Origin: Lineus longissimus
Taxonomy: Eukaryota > Nemertea > Pilidiophora > Heteronemertea > Lineidae
Direction of reading: 5' to 3'
Length of the DNA stretch: 60,000 nucleotides
Assembly (NCBI RefSeq): GCF_910592395.1
Contig: NC_088313.1
Coordinates: 20,850,437-20,910,436, forward strand
A program made the translations under genes and the position numbers. Positions 49,197 through 60,000 of this stretch are shown one piece after another. The notes under the pieces are model-generated. The model did no database searches. It worked only from the letters and a program-made list of their open reading frames with translations, and had not been told where the DNA came from. Position 1 is the stretch's first letter. Each line of letters begins with the position of its first letter.

Positions 49197-52100
49197 CCCT
49201 GAGGTACTGTAGGCAAAAGTATAAGAAGTGGTTGTTTGGAAATCAAGGTCTAAGTTCCCTTGGACCATGTTAATAACTCAGCTTCCCGTGTTTACCAACA
49301 ACCTTGGGCAGCAGCTGACCAAGAGCGTTTCTCCCACATAACCATGGTAAAGTAGCCGTCTCTATGACAACATCATATCGGCCGCTGATACGGCTGTCAG
49401 AATATTTCCGAAAACATTCAACTTGTGGTTTATTGATGTGAGGTTAGAGTGTCCATCAAATAAGAGCCCAGATGGCCTGCCGCTAAATTACACACTAGAG
49501 AACCGATTCATTCATTATTCAAAGACCTGCTGTTTTTTCTTGTCTGGTGCTGAATCAATTGAGGTTTGGTTGGTAACGGTAATTAGATTTATATGGTTCT
49601 TTTTTAGTTGCAGAACGTAAGGCAAATAAGCATGTTTAGGAACATTTTTGAAGCCATGCAGAGTATATTGATTGTCGAGCGCTGAAGAAAATGCTAGCTA
49701 TGAAGCTATCCTATAATTGTGCATACTGGGGCTGACATTTGAAAGTCAAATGCCTCACAAGATGTTTTTGCAGAACATGCAGAGTGACATTATCAGCAAG
49801 AAACTTTCCAATATCGTGAAATGGCCTGAGTACTCAACAACGCTAATGCACTAAATCATAGTCCATCTCACCAACTAGACATCATTCATGGTACATTTCT
49901 GTACACAAATTCTATCAACGTTTGTAGAAGGTTTAAGCTGAAATGGACACTTTGAGCGGAATCAATAATGTTACATGCAAATGCACTGGTGTTTGCACAT
50001 AGCAGAAGTTATCTGTATTCGATGCAAATGATGCCTTGCTGGCAGACATGATGGTAAATTCAATACATGTTTATCGTCAATACCAACCCGGCCTATCACA
50101 CCAAATAATGTTTGCAATTTCTATTTCGTGCATTAGTAGAAATTGCACAAGTTTTGCTTGTGACCAACCCACTGTGAGATTAATGGTTTGATGCTGTGAA
50201 AAGTGCTATTAGAGTAAGGGTGAAGGAAGACAACTCTTCTAGTCCTCATCCTTTCCTCCACAGGTCCTCCGACAGGGCAACCAACACAACCAAGCTATTC
50301 CTTATCAAATATTTGCCAAGAATGGGTAAAATAGTTGACAAAGAATTGAACTAGAGGCTATTTCTAGAAGGCTATAGCGTGATCTGCTGTGAATATTGAA
50401 AGAGCCAGCAAAATGTTCTTCACAGGGCCAGGATGATGATTGAAAGGGACGCATCAATCATTGAACTGCTCATTCAGAAGGAAAAAGGAAAGTAAGAATG
50501 AAAAGTAGATTACCTGATCCTTTCTCTTGACTCCACCACAGAGAACATAAACTGGATATCTCAGGCGCAGTCTTTAGACAGTGATGACAATGCACCAAAC
50601 AATCACAAATATAGCTGTGTATGTTAATCGGATCTCCACCAATCAATAAACACATGAGAAAGATTTGTGAACCAGCTTCTGGCATCGATGTCAGCTCCCG
50701 AAGGCAGTCAGTCAACTGTATACAGCTAGAAGTGTTTGGCGATGAGGTGTCTATGACCATGAGTTACGGTCCATTTGGCCAGTTTTATGTGGCAGGGATT
50801 TCGCTAATGTCACATATGTGGAAAACGGGGAGTTTTTAATCAGTTATTTGGGTTTTGTTCATCAACTGACGAGGACCATAGCTCAGAGTGCTGGTCCACT
50901 GTGACTACATGCAGCACAGTAACAATTTGGTGAGAAGCAAAACTATGACTTGTTTGGTAGGACATCCTGTCAAGCTGGTCGAGTCCACCAGTGAGGCCTC
51001 CCAAGAGTCCCTGAACCAGTTGACAGTAAAAACGGACCTCAGGCCAGCCTATTACCAATTGAGATGTGTTCTGAGCTATTTTCAGACTTCTCTGATCACT
51101 CGGGCAGTCACATGTTTTCGACAGGAGAAAGTATTTGATTGATTAGATGGATGGTTCTCTGACCTATTGGATAAGAACAGGTCACCAGTGATTGTTTGTA
51201 TTATTTATTTAGCTATTTACTACAAGGTTTTGAGAATCTGAAAAGTTATCAATTCATACAAGAATGAATCGGTCAGGTTGGTGGTGTTCAGTTTGGACTG
51301 ACAGTATAAACAACATCCATCTTGAGCACAGATCCACCTTCTCTATTGATTATTCAAATGGTCACCCATTGACCTTTAAGACGTCTGACAAGACTTCATA
51401 ATAATCAAACTCCATTCATTCTGCCACTCCCAATTTCCGTCATCTTGGATGTCTCCCGGTTGATTTGCATAAAAATCCGCCGAGGATATTGGAGTGGCAA
51501 AATCAATAACTGAAGTAGACAGGGTCTTTTGCCCAGGTTGCCAAATGACACCATCTTAGCAACCCCGAATCCATCAAGCCATTCAGATGGATTCAGATTC
51601 CATCAACCCAAGTAGTTACTCAAGCCAGCCTTCTCCTTGGGGAGACGTCATCTGGCAGTTATTGCAGGAGAAGTGGTCCGTTGCCAACATTCTGCAGCTA
51701 ATCACCAAAACACAGGTGCTACTTTCCTTCTAGATTTAACCAGAGCACAGGAGAGGAAAATTATATCCTTGAAATATGGGACAAGTCATACATAGATGGC
51801 CATCAGATTAACATCACATCCGTAACTGACCTGACAAGGAAGCAATCAGTATCTGCGTGGAAATCAGAACTCATGACAGAAGAACATCAGAGGGCTCCAG
51901 AAACCCAGATCCAGAAATGGAGACAGAGACGAAAGAAACCACAACCCTGAAATGTGATTCATCGCCCATGAAGACAAGTGCCATGATTCTCACCGAGAGA
52001 CCGGATTGGAGACATAAGATTCTCCGGCCAGGGACAGAACGGTGCTGAGTGAGCTGGTAATCGCATAATGGATCCATAAATCACTCTCACAGCGATGACA

Positions 52101-54395
52101 CTGATAATAGTATTACCAGGCGTCTTTACCCTCGGGGCATAGATGTGATATTCATAAGTGCCACCGTAGAAAAGTGCTGTTCTTTTGTGATGTCGAGATG
52201 ATGACACTGATGATGAATACTGCCTGAATACTGGCAACTTCCCTCGACATACAGTATCATTCATGATGTGCTGTCACCAGTAGCTTTAGAAAGAAACCGA
52301 TAAAAGATATTGAGTTGAGAGCTTAGCGTCAACTAGGACATTTTTCGATATCAGGTGATTGTTATGCAAAGAAGGAGGAACCTATGGCCTTTTTATCACA
52401 CCAGTGTCCGGGGACCAACCAGGAATAATACCTCAAAGGGGGACGGGTGCTGATGTGTTCAGTGTCCCACTTCGATAGCCAAGATTGTTTGCCAGTCTTG
52501 TTTCTTTTCCATAACGAATTATGCATTTCATATCCGCCAGCAATTCCTTTCATACAGTAGAATGATTTCCATGATGGTTGTTCATGTATTGTCTCATGTT
52601 TCCCTCAAACCACCAACCATCGCTGTGGTTTCCCCATCTTCTACCGAAATCAACAACTATCCTTCTAAGGTTTCCCTCATCAGTTGCATCCGTCTTCTTT
52701 CCCGTTTCCATATTACTTTTTACTTGCCACGCTCATCCAGTAATGGGGCTATTGTATGGTATCTTCTACCGATCTGCTAATCATCCTTATTGGTTTTCTT
52801 GTGGCAGCTTTGTTGTAATATGACAGGTATTTTGCCTGGTGTGGTTGGAGAAGAATGGCAAGTGACTGCTTCAGGATGGATTCTTTATAAACCATCAGTC
52901 TCTATCACAGTTTCAGTGGAGTATGCAGGTGTATGTTTTGAGTCCTGCTATATGGCTGGTGGTGAATGTGGTTGGGTCTTGTTATAACCAATGGCAAGTG
53001 GTGAAATGATGTAATTGGTATCATTGTGTTGGTCAGACTGCCCTCTATTGACTGAAATCAAAAGTATCGCTGTTCGTGGTGCCAGTCTGAGGAGATTGAA
53101 AATGCCCTCAAAAGCAACACGCAATAGTGAGAAAGTATAATGTTTCATGCGTGATACATTGTAGTGCACCCTAGTTCATTACGATAGCTCAAAGGGCATG
53201 GGTGATCCTATTGTCTTACCGCAAAGACAGAATCTGGACTCATCACCCAGTGGACCACTCGGCATAATCTGATGCCAACCGTGCTGGAAGATCCAATCAT
53301 GGCTGGCTCATTCAAGGATAATATACTTTCTTGGTCTGATACACACGCAACAATCTTCCAAACTTGCCTCTAGCATCTCTTGGTTTTTGCAGTGACAAGA
53401 ATGTCCCCCTTTTTTCAAAACCCTGACATGCCTGAATCCATCCACCATCACACACTCAGAATCAGATCGTAATTAATAGCTGAATAGCATAATTTTTTTA
53501 CCGATTTTTAAATGATGCTCAGCTTGGCTGAGATTTTTCTAACCCGATTTTATTAGCTTGACTAATAGCAAAAGCTTCTTAGATGTGCTTAACGTTTCAA
53601 TGCACAACATTTCTGTATTGAAGTTGACAAACTTGGTGATGGAATAACAGGTCATTGGCAGAGAAAAAAGTTGGATTAAACATACAAAAAGATACATTCT
53701 GTCTTGATGCTTTACAGCTTATACAAGAAATATGGAATGGCTTTTAGCCAGTACATGTATATACAGACACATGTTATTAGCAAATATTTTTTGAAGAGTT
53801 GAAATGAAATCTTATGTTGGGATAGCATCCACAGATTGCTTGAGTTAATGATACAGGGAATGGCTTTCACAGCTTCTGGTTGCCTACACCACTGATATTA
53901 TCACAGATTTAACAAATGGTAGGATGAGTGACTGATGCAGCTCTTTTTCAATTACATACCCATATCAAGCAATATGCACTGATGGTAAATTGGATAGGGT
54001 AATTGATGTCACAACAAAGCTTGGTGAACCATTAGCACAATGTATTCAAGTCAACGTCAACCGCCGGCTGGTGTTGCCAATAGCATGTTATGAGAGGCTT
54101 CTTTTATGAAGATCGCCTTGTTGCAATGTATGATATGAACTAGTAACCTACATTGCATGTAAAGTAGTTATCTGGGACCATTCGACCAGTAATATTTCAT
54201 AGAATTAGAAACCACAAATCACCTATCAACAGACTGGCAAAAACCATTATCCAGAATGCCGATATCAGAAGAGAGTTTTTACTCTTGAATTAACTCTTGG
54301 AACTTACAAAACTAATCGCTGTCCTGGTTGACATTCAACTCCATATATGTCTTAGTGTTTATCTCTATTTGCCCATCTCTTTTGATGCCAAAGGA
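49197..54395. other. Intergenic sequence, no gene recognised
   Basis: About 5.2 kb. A minus-strand open frame at 50760-50470 (96 codons, ending at a plausible GTAATC donor) is discussed as a weak candidate only. Nothing else is supportable. Confidence 0.5.
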
Positions 54396-54515
54396 GGCGT
54401 GGTAATTAATGGCTAATTTTTCAAATGTCAGTAAATGGATGCCTGCCACTTCCTTAATCACTAATCACCTCATTAGTGATGGCTAATTAGTTTAATTGCC
54501 CTAATTAGTTTCTAA
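54396..54515. promoter_or_regulatory. Homeodomain-site cluster with a 9-bp-arm inverted repeat
   Basis: Within 120 bp there are GGTAATTAATGG, GGCTAATTTT, CTAATCACC, GGCTAATTAG, TTTAATTG and CTAATTAG. ATCACTAAT (54457-54465) and ATTAGTGAT (54472-54480) form a perfect inverted repeat around CACCTC. The density and order look like a developmental enhancer rather than simple AT-rich sequence, but no conservation data were available. Confidence 0.35.
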
Positions 54516-55204
54516 CATGAGGTTTCTGAAGGACAGCTGTAAACCATGCTAATACCTTGAAGGTTTCATTGCAAACTTGTTTGTGCTGGTTGAGTCGTAT
54601 GGAGGCAAATTCTATAAACTTCTAGGTCTAAGCAAGTTCTAAGTTTGTTTCTGTAGACAAGCCTGTTCTTAACAAACCTGACAGAAACCATGCAAGAAAT
54701 CTGGACAGAGAAACCCAGAACAATCAGACTAATCAAACTAATGCACTGATTATGGACCATTCTTTGTAATACTTCTGAGAGAGCGCCATGCATCATTTAT
54801 TGTTTACTCACGATCAAAAGAGTCGACCTGGCTCTTTCTCTGTTATGTTGTGCTACTCGCCATTTTGGTGTAGATGGCTATCACTCACAGTGAATGTTGT
54901 ACAGTGAATGTTGGCTATAGGACATGTAGGACGCCAACTAAGAGATGATTCATTATTATGCAAAAGTCATTCCTCCAATCAGACATGGAAGACCAACCTC
55001 AAATACCAGAACCGATGTAAACATGGCATGGACCAGTCCAAGGGAGTTTTAAAACAAACGATATGGGGTCAAAATGGTTTGAATCATTTGGAATGTAAGT
55101 CTAAGAGCAGATGACTCAACGCTGGAAAAAACATGACTGAAGTTGCTTTCAGTTGCAAAATAAATAAAAATAATTTCATGAAACATAATTTATGAAGAAT
55201 CACT

Positions 55205-55408
55205 TTACCAGTAGAGTAGCAAGTCCAAAAAGACGGCACATTCTGCACATTTCTCACAGAGAAACAATACCAACCACTTGACACAACTCTCGTCTTTTGC
55301 AAAACTCCAGAACAGGACAGCAGTGAACTGCACTTTGAAAAGAATCTTCCTGTCCCATATGCCAAAGCGTGCAGGATATTCTCCGTCAAAGAGCGCTGCG
55401 TTCATCAC
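55205..55408 (-). other. Unassigned minus-strand open frame, possible small protein or exon
   Basis: From ATG at 55408 the frame reads MMNAALFDGEYPARFGIWDR, then a hydrophobic stretch including FKVQFTAVLFWSF and VKWLVLFLCEKC, and ends CTACTGGTAAAG, where TAA closes the frame but GTAAAG could also be a splice donor. I do not recognise a family. A second donor-like GTAAGT lies right before the ATG. It could be a first exon of a gene whose remainder I could not find, or chance. Confidence 0.2.
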
Positions 55409-56880
55409 TTACCAAATACGAAGTATAATAATGTTGCGTAGCCCTCGGCGCTAAACTACTTCCAAGCAGTTAAAATGTAATCCACGAGAATGAGGTAAAG
55501 ATCTAATGTTAATGTAGCCACTGTCGAGCTAGCGTCCGCTGGCGAATGACTCAGCTGAGAATGAACGGGTGTCGATCGCATCCACAGACAGGGCAGGCTT
55601 GGAAATGTATTCTCGCTCAACATGAATAATTAATATAACTTATTGATTAGGTATTATTTACATCATCTGCAGTGCAAGACTCGTGAATTATACATGCTCC
55701 CATGATGCAACACTGTACGCGCAATAATCCATCACAGTGGGATGCTTTGGGCGAATAATCAAACTTTATGATTCACCCTTTAGGGGCAAAGGGAAGCTTG
55801 GGCAAATATTCAAATCAGAGGGTTGGCGACTCTTCTTTGTGTGCATACTTCTACAAGAGGGGGTGATGTTTCGAAGAGCAGTTGCAAAGTACACTACTCG
55901 ACACACAACTCTAAAATGAGAAACGGCCTTGGACATGTTGCTGAGCATTCAAACATATTTCAGGCAACAGGCCCACCATTCTCAAGCAGTACTTGCAGCC
56001 ATTCTCTTCTTGATCATGATGGTCTCCAGTGAGAATGATTTATCACTGGATACCCTGGGCATTAATGATTAATTACGTTAAAAACCTTTAGATGAAGAAA
56101 TCAAATTACTTGTAATTTCTGTTACTAAGCAACGTGATTAGTGAATTAGCCAGTTTTATTGTTTTCCTTGTTTATTAAAGAAGCTTTGCTGAAACGTGTT
56201 AAACCAATTTACAGGTCCAAGCAGGAGAGAAATATATCACCAGAGACTGACTAGTTGGATGCAACAGGAAAATGGACCTACTTTACTATATGGTGACCGA
56301 TTAGGAGACCAATGAGCCCAGATTCAAAGCATTTTCTTTGGGACTGAATTTCTTTTCACACTGGTGTGTCAAACAAGCTGTGGTCACAACAATATCACAA
56401 GATAATCAAAGGATTTCCACACCAGGTGACTACCACTACCAGCAATCTTGTATGGCCTGTTTCGCCCGCAGTCACGCTCTGATAATTCATTATTCAGCTT
56501 GCTCCTCTAATCAAATCATAGTTGCAGTCTTTGATCAAGAGCGATCTTGTTTTAATCTTCCCTGGAGGAGATGGGCAGCGACACACTTTTCCTCTTGTCT
56601 TTTCAAAGACGATAGGTCTACACAACATGTGAGGTTTTTGCACCATACTTTTTCAACCTGTGGTTGGAAGTATGAAAGGGCTTTATCACTGCTTACATGC
56701 TTAGGGTTGGCAACTTATAACTATTAACTTAACTTACACTGATCTGAACCCAGTTAGGAGCACATCTTCAATTGTTCAAAACCTGAAAGATCAAACAACC
56801 TTCATTAGGTTACACGTCTCTGCCAACTCCATGTAGTCTCCTGCTCAGATGTCATGAGTGGGGCAATGCTCATCAAGTCA
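55409..56880. other. Intergenic sequence, no gene recognised
   Basis: About 1.5 kb with a slightly more CpG-containing stretch at 55380-55600 (TTGCGTAGCCCTCGGCGC, GTGTCGATCGCATCC). Plus-strand open frame 56338-56727 has no recognised domain. Confidence 0.5.
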
Positions 56881-57363
56881 TTCTACAGGGCCGTATTTAG
56901 AGGGGGGCAGGGGGGGCAGCTGCCCCCCCTGTGGAATAAATGTTGAAAAAAAAATTTCAGACAGTAATAAAAAGACAGACTAATCTTAGCCATAGCTTTA
57001 CCAGCATGATAGCAGCATATGGATAGCAGATGTTATCAACTCAGGTGCAACCCTTATAATCTGACCAGTCCAGTGCCCTGACCCTAGTCTTCTATTCTGA
57101 CAGAGGAGTTTCATACAAGTCATATAGTAAAATCCCTAGTCTTCTTTCTCATAAAAGTGGTCCTTTTTTAGAGTAAAAGTACTATTGATTCACACTTCCA
57201 AATGCCAGGAAAATGCCATTTCAGACCTTTTATTTTCAAATTTTTCCGGGGGAGGGCCCCCAGACCCCCCCGTTCGGATGCGCCTGCGGCGCATGCAGAT
57301 CGCCTTCGGCGATCTATCCCACTGCCCCCCCTGGACAAAAAAGTTAAATACGGCCCTGTTCTA
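56881..57363. mobile_element. hAT-like non-autonomous element (MITE) with TTCTA target duplication
   Basis: The element spans 56886-57358 (473 bp). It begins CAGGGCCGTATTTA and ends with the exact reverse complement TAAATACGGCCCTG, and is flanked by TTCTA at 56881-56885 and 57359-57363. Sub-terminal poly-G/poly-C blocks (56901-56930, 57320-57331) can also pair. Inner hairpins are TGCGCCTGCGGCGCA and GATCGCCTTCGGCGATC near 57280-57318. There is no transposase. CAGGG ends point to the hAT superfamily, where both 8-bp and 5-6-bp duplications are known. It sits about 0.4 kb upstream of the RCCD1 start codon. Confidence 0.88.
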
Positions 57364-57657
57364 AGGGTAGAAACTGTAGCCTAAAGACATGATGGAGGGT
57401 CGAAGAAGAAAGAAAAGATACTGATGCAGTGGTGGATGATTATTATTATATGATACCAGAGCAAAATGAATGTGACACTTGTCTTATGTCACTGCACATT
57501 CACAAACTACCAACATCTTCAGCTCAGCAGAAAGATAAACATCTCATGATCTTGCAGATTTATTCATTTTTAAAATCTATGATATAATTTGGCTACAAAC
57601 CTAAAAGATATTTCACATGATTGAGAAAAATTGACAATTTGAAATGTGGCACGTGTG

Positions 57658-57666
57658 TGACCTTGA
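57658..57666 (+). promoter_or_regulatory. TGACCTTGA half-site next to the RCCD1 start
   Basis: A perfect TGACCTTGA (reverse complement TCAAGGTCA, the ERR/SF-1 extended half-site) stands 77 bp before the chosen ATG and 9 bp before the most upstream in-frame ATG. Position is promoter- or 5' UTR-like, but a single 9-bp match is weak evidence. Confidence 0.2.
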
Positions 57667-57734
57667 CATTACTAATGACAACAATACACAGCGCCGTCTG
57701 TGGAGTAAGATGTGAACTGATAAAAAACTGGCAA

Positions 57735-59933
57735 ATGAAAATATCTGGAACAAAAATGTTCGTTTCAGGAAGCTCTGTTTTTAATCAGAGTTGTTCTGTT
57801 GATAGACAGTCGTGTGTTAGTATTCCCCAAAGGTTGCCATTGCTTGGAAAGGTTGTTAAAGTCGTGTTTTCATGGAGTAACGTTGGAATCCTGGAAAATA
57901 TTGAAGGTATGGGGCGCCAAAAGTGATAAAATTGTAGTGCACTTTTGTAGTGTTGTAGTGTACAGGGTGTCCCAAAACCTTACTATACAGTCGAAGCAAA
58001 GGTTGTAGTGTATCTTGGTAGATGATTTGAACCTTAACCTGGTCGAGCAAACTGCTGGGAGACTTTCTTGGATGCAGTGTCCCACGTGACTGGTGCAAGG
58101 CCTCGATTGATCAAGTGGCAGGCAGACTTGTGGACACTGTCAGGAGGCAATAACTTGCGTCTTTTTATATACTGCTCTGATGATTCCAATCACATCTGAA
58201 TTGCTGATCCTTTGATTAATTAGTTGTTGAATCTTTCAGAAAACTCCAATCTCAAAGTGTTCGGCTTCCAAAGAGGAGGAGGAGACAATGGCACAACCAC
58301 CTTGGAAGACGTGCATGATGTCACAATCTCATGGGATTGTCTTGTTGTCCTCGACAAAGACGGACGATGTACAGCCTACAAGACGGGAAAAGATGGCAAT
58401 GAAGAGGTCTTATGTAAATCTGAAAACTTCAAGAGTATTTCTGCTGGGGACAGTCATTTGATAGGGTTGAAAGGTGAGCATGCTTAACTGCTGCAGGGTA
58501 TTTCTCCAACTTGTCTAAGAGTAGGAGACTTTTGGTAGTGAGTCAATGTTCCTTACTCTGTCACTACTGGTGACCAACTTTCAAGATTCATTGTCTTCTG
58601 AGCGTTGAATGGTATGGAATATTGTTCATTTCAGAAAATGGCACAGTTTATAGTATGGAGCTTCCCGCCCATGAATTGATACCAAAAGAGGTAGCAGTTG
58701 GTATTCCAGTGAGGACAGTGACATGTGGTAAAGAGCACACGTTACTTCTGACAGGATATGGTAGTGTTTATAGCTTAGGGGCCGGCAGGTAAGACTTGAA
58801 ATAATCTAGTTGGGAGATAATTGGTTATAGACATCACATCCAAATTGGGGACAACACCAATCAGTAGTCATTAGGGTAACTTGAACTTATGACAGTTGCA
58901 AGCTGAGTGAAAATTATTTGCGAACTTGCGCAGATTGATGAATTCCTGTCACCAAATTCTTCATTTGTCTTATGCAGCCGTGCTCAGCTTGGTCTTGGCA
59001 ATGTGGATGTGGACCCCGTGAAGTCACCTCGACTCATTGAAAGCTTAGAGGGCATCATCATCAATCAGCTCTCTGCTGGAGGATGGCATTCAGCTGCTGT
59101 GTCAGGTGGGCTGTCTCTTTGATTTGTATCATTGCTTGCAATAAATTGATCAAATTGCCTCTTAAACAAATAGTCTTATCAACATCTAGAAAAATCGAGC
59201 ATTCGGTTGTCCATTGAGTTAATGGTCGGAGAGATCGTTCCTCCAACTAACGCCAATGATGTACATCCATTGGCACCTATTATGACTGATTGATTGTGAC
59301 TTTGTCTGTGATTGTCACTTGAATCTTCAACGACTCCTAAGGAAGACACTAATCTTGTTTCACCATTCCAGATGGAGGTGATCTATACCTGTGGGGGTGG
59401 AATGAGAGCGGACAGCTCGGCTTCCCATCCAAGTCTGTGGAGCACTCGCCTGGAAGAGATGACGTCTCCTTCCTCCCGACACCCACTCTCCTTGACATTG
59501 GAGAGGAGGAGATAAAGAAAGTGGCTTGTGGATCCAGACATACAGCAGCCTTAACAGGTAAGGATTGTGTTATCATTGTCTCAATCAGCACTTCGTGGTC
59601 CATTGGATCTCATTATTCTGACCTCTCAATGGGCATTTCAACAGAGGTTTGATTCATATTGACACAACCTGCGAGAGACAACTCTTATCATGATATCTTC
59701 CAATGATGATCACTCATCTAGACCTTAAACTTACTGTTTCTTTTCCAGAGCACAATGATGTGTATACCTGGGGATGGAATGCTTATGGACAGCTCGGGCT
59801 TGGAGACACACAAACAAGAGACCAGCCTACACAGGTGCAATATTTCAAAGACAATGGACTGGTTGTGGAGGACATTTTCTGTGGTGGCTGGAATAGTGGT
59901 TTTGTCACTAGGAACACTCAAAAGGTTCCTTAA
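57735..59933 (+). CDS. RCCD1: RCC1 domain-containing protein 1
   Basis: RCCD1 is an RCC1-type beta-propeller protein that in mammals partners KDM8/JMJD5 in chromatin regulation and chromosome stability. Six exons join in phase: 57735-57906, 58240-58473, 58635-58788, 58978-59105, 59372-59557 and 59749-59933 (TAA stop), giving 352 residues against about 376 in human. RCC1 blade signatures in order are GSSVFNQ, AGDSHLIGL, CGKEHTLLLT with YSLGAGSRAQLGLG, AGGWHSAAVS, LYLWGWNESGQLGF, CGSRHTAALT, VYTWGWNAYGQLGLGD and CGGWNSGFVT. The two WGWN-x-x-GQLG blades and the closing CGGWN are typical of RCCD1. All five introns are GT-AG and most interrupt a codon after its first base. The start is uncertain: in-frame ATGs at 57675 (372 residues), 57735 and 57756 (345 residues) are all possible. 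Confidence 0.92.
57966..57982 (+). mobile_element. Possible mariner-type terminus remnant in RCCD1 intron 1
   Basis: CAGGGTGTCCCAAAA directly after TA resembles the outer end of some mariner-like elements. No matching inverted end was found in the 333-bp intron, so this is at most a solo remnant. Confidence 0.2.
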
Positions 59934-60000
59934 TTTGGGCCAAATATCTAAAGTATCCATGTCAGATTAAATCTGTCTAAGTCGTTGCATGTAGCGACGA

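Noticed and set aside
48345-49202. Arg/Gly/Asp-rich open frames at 48345-48557 and 48981-49202
   Set aside because: They are translations of the inverted short-unit arrays of the foldback element.

Overview
This is a eukaryotic nuclear window from an animal, most likely a marine-type bilaterian invertebrate. The phylum is not fixed by the sequence; echinoderm, hemichordate and lophotrochozoan all remain possible. The evidence is short exons with GT-AG introns, an axonemal gene, a synaptic complexin of invertebrate type, minisatellites and DNA-transposon remnants. No prokaryotic gene, tRNA, rRNA or CRISPR array is visible.

Layout. (1) 96-4355, plus strand: the last eight coding exons, 3' UTR and poly(A) signal of CFAP46, a ciliary central-pair protein. 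The visible part ends in a CHAT/separase-like domain that appears to have lost its catalytic pair. (2) 4440-8770: a repeat block with a 118-bp array, a 68-bp array repeated in opposite orientation around an AT-rich centre, a diverged transposon fragment, and 21-bp and 42-bp minisatellites. (3) 13950-32605, minus strand: a complete complexin gene. Exon 1 lies at 32551-32605, then a 12.6-kb intron, then two SNARE-binding-region exons at 19774-19943 and 19439-19577. Two alternative terminal exons follow, at 16034-16107 and 13950-14050. All junctions agree in reading phase. The two terminal exons look like diverged duplicates, and each ends in its own CAAX prenylation box (CCSM or CILQ). (4) 32.6-57.6 kb: about 25 kb without a recognisable gene. 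It holds a 0.9-kb foldback transposon with a 9-bp target duplication, a tandem repeat, a homeodomain-site cluster, a SINE-like piece and a 473-bp hAT-like element. (5) 57735-59933, plus strand: a complete six-exon RCCD1 gene (RCC1-type propeller, known partner of KDM8/JMJD5).

The three genes have unrelated jobs (cilium, synaptic exocytosis, chromatin/cell division) and nothing suggests co-regulation. The most interesting system is the complexin 3' end, where one gene appears able to make at least two, possibly three, C-termini with different lipid-anchoring cysteines. All exon calls were made by eye from splice signals, reading phase and family resemblance; no alignment or RNA evidence was available.
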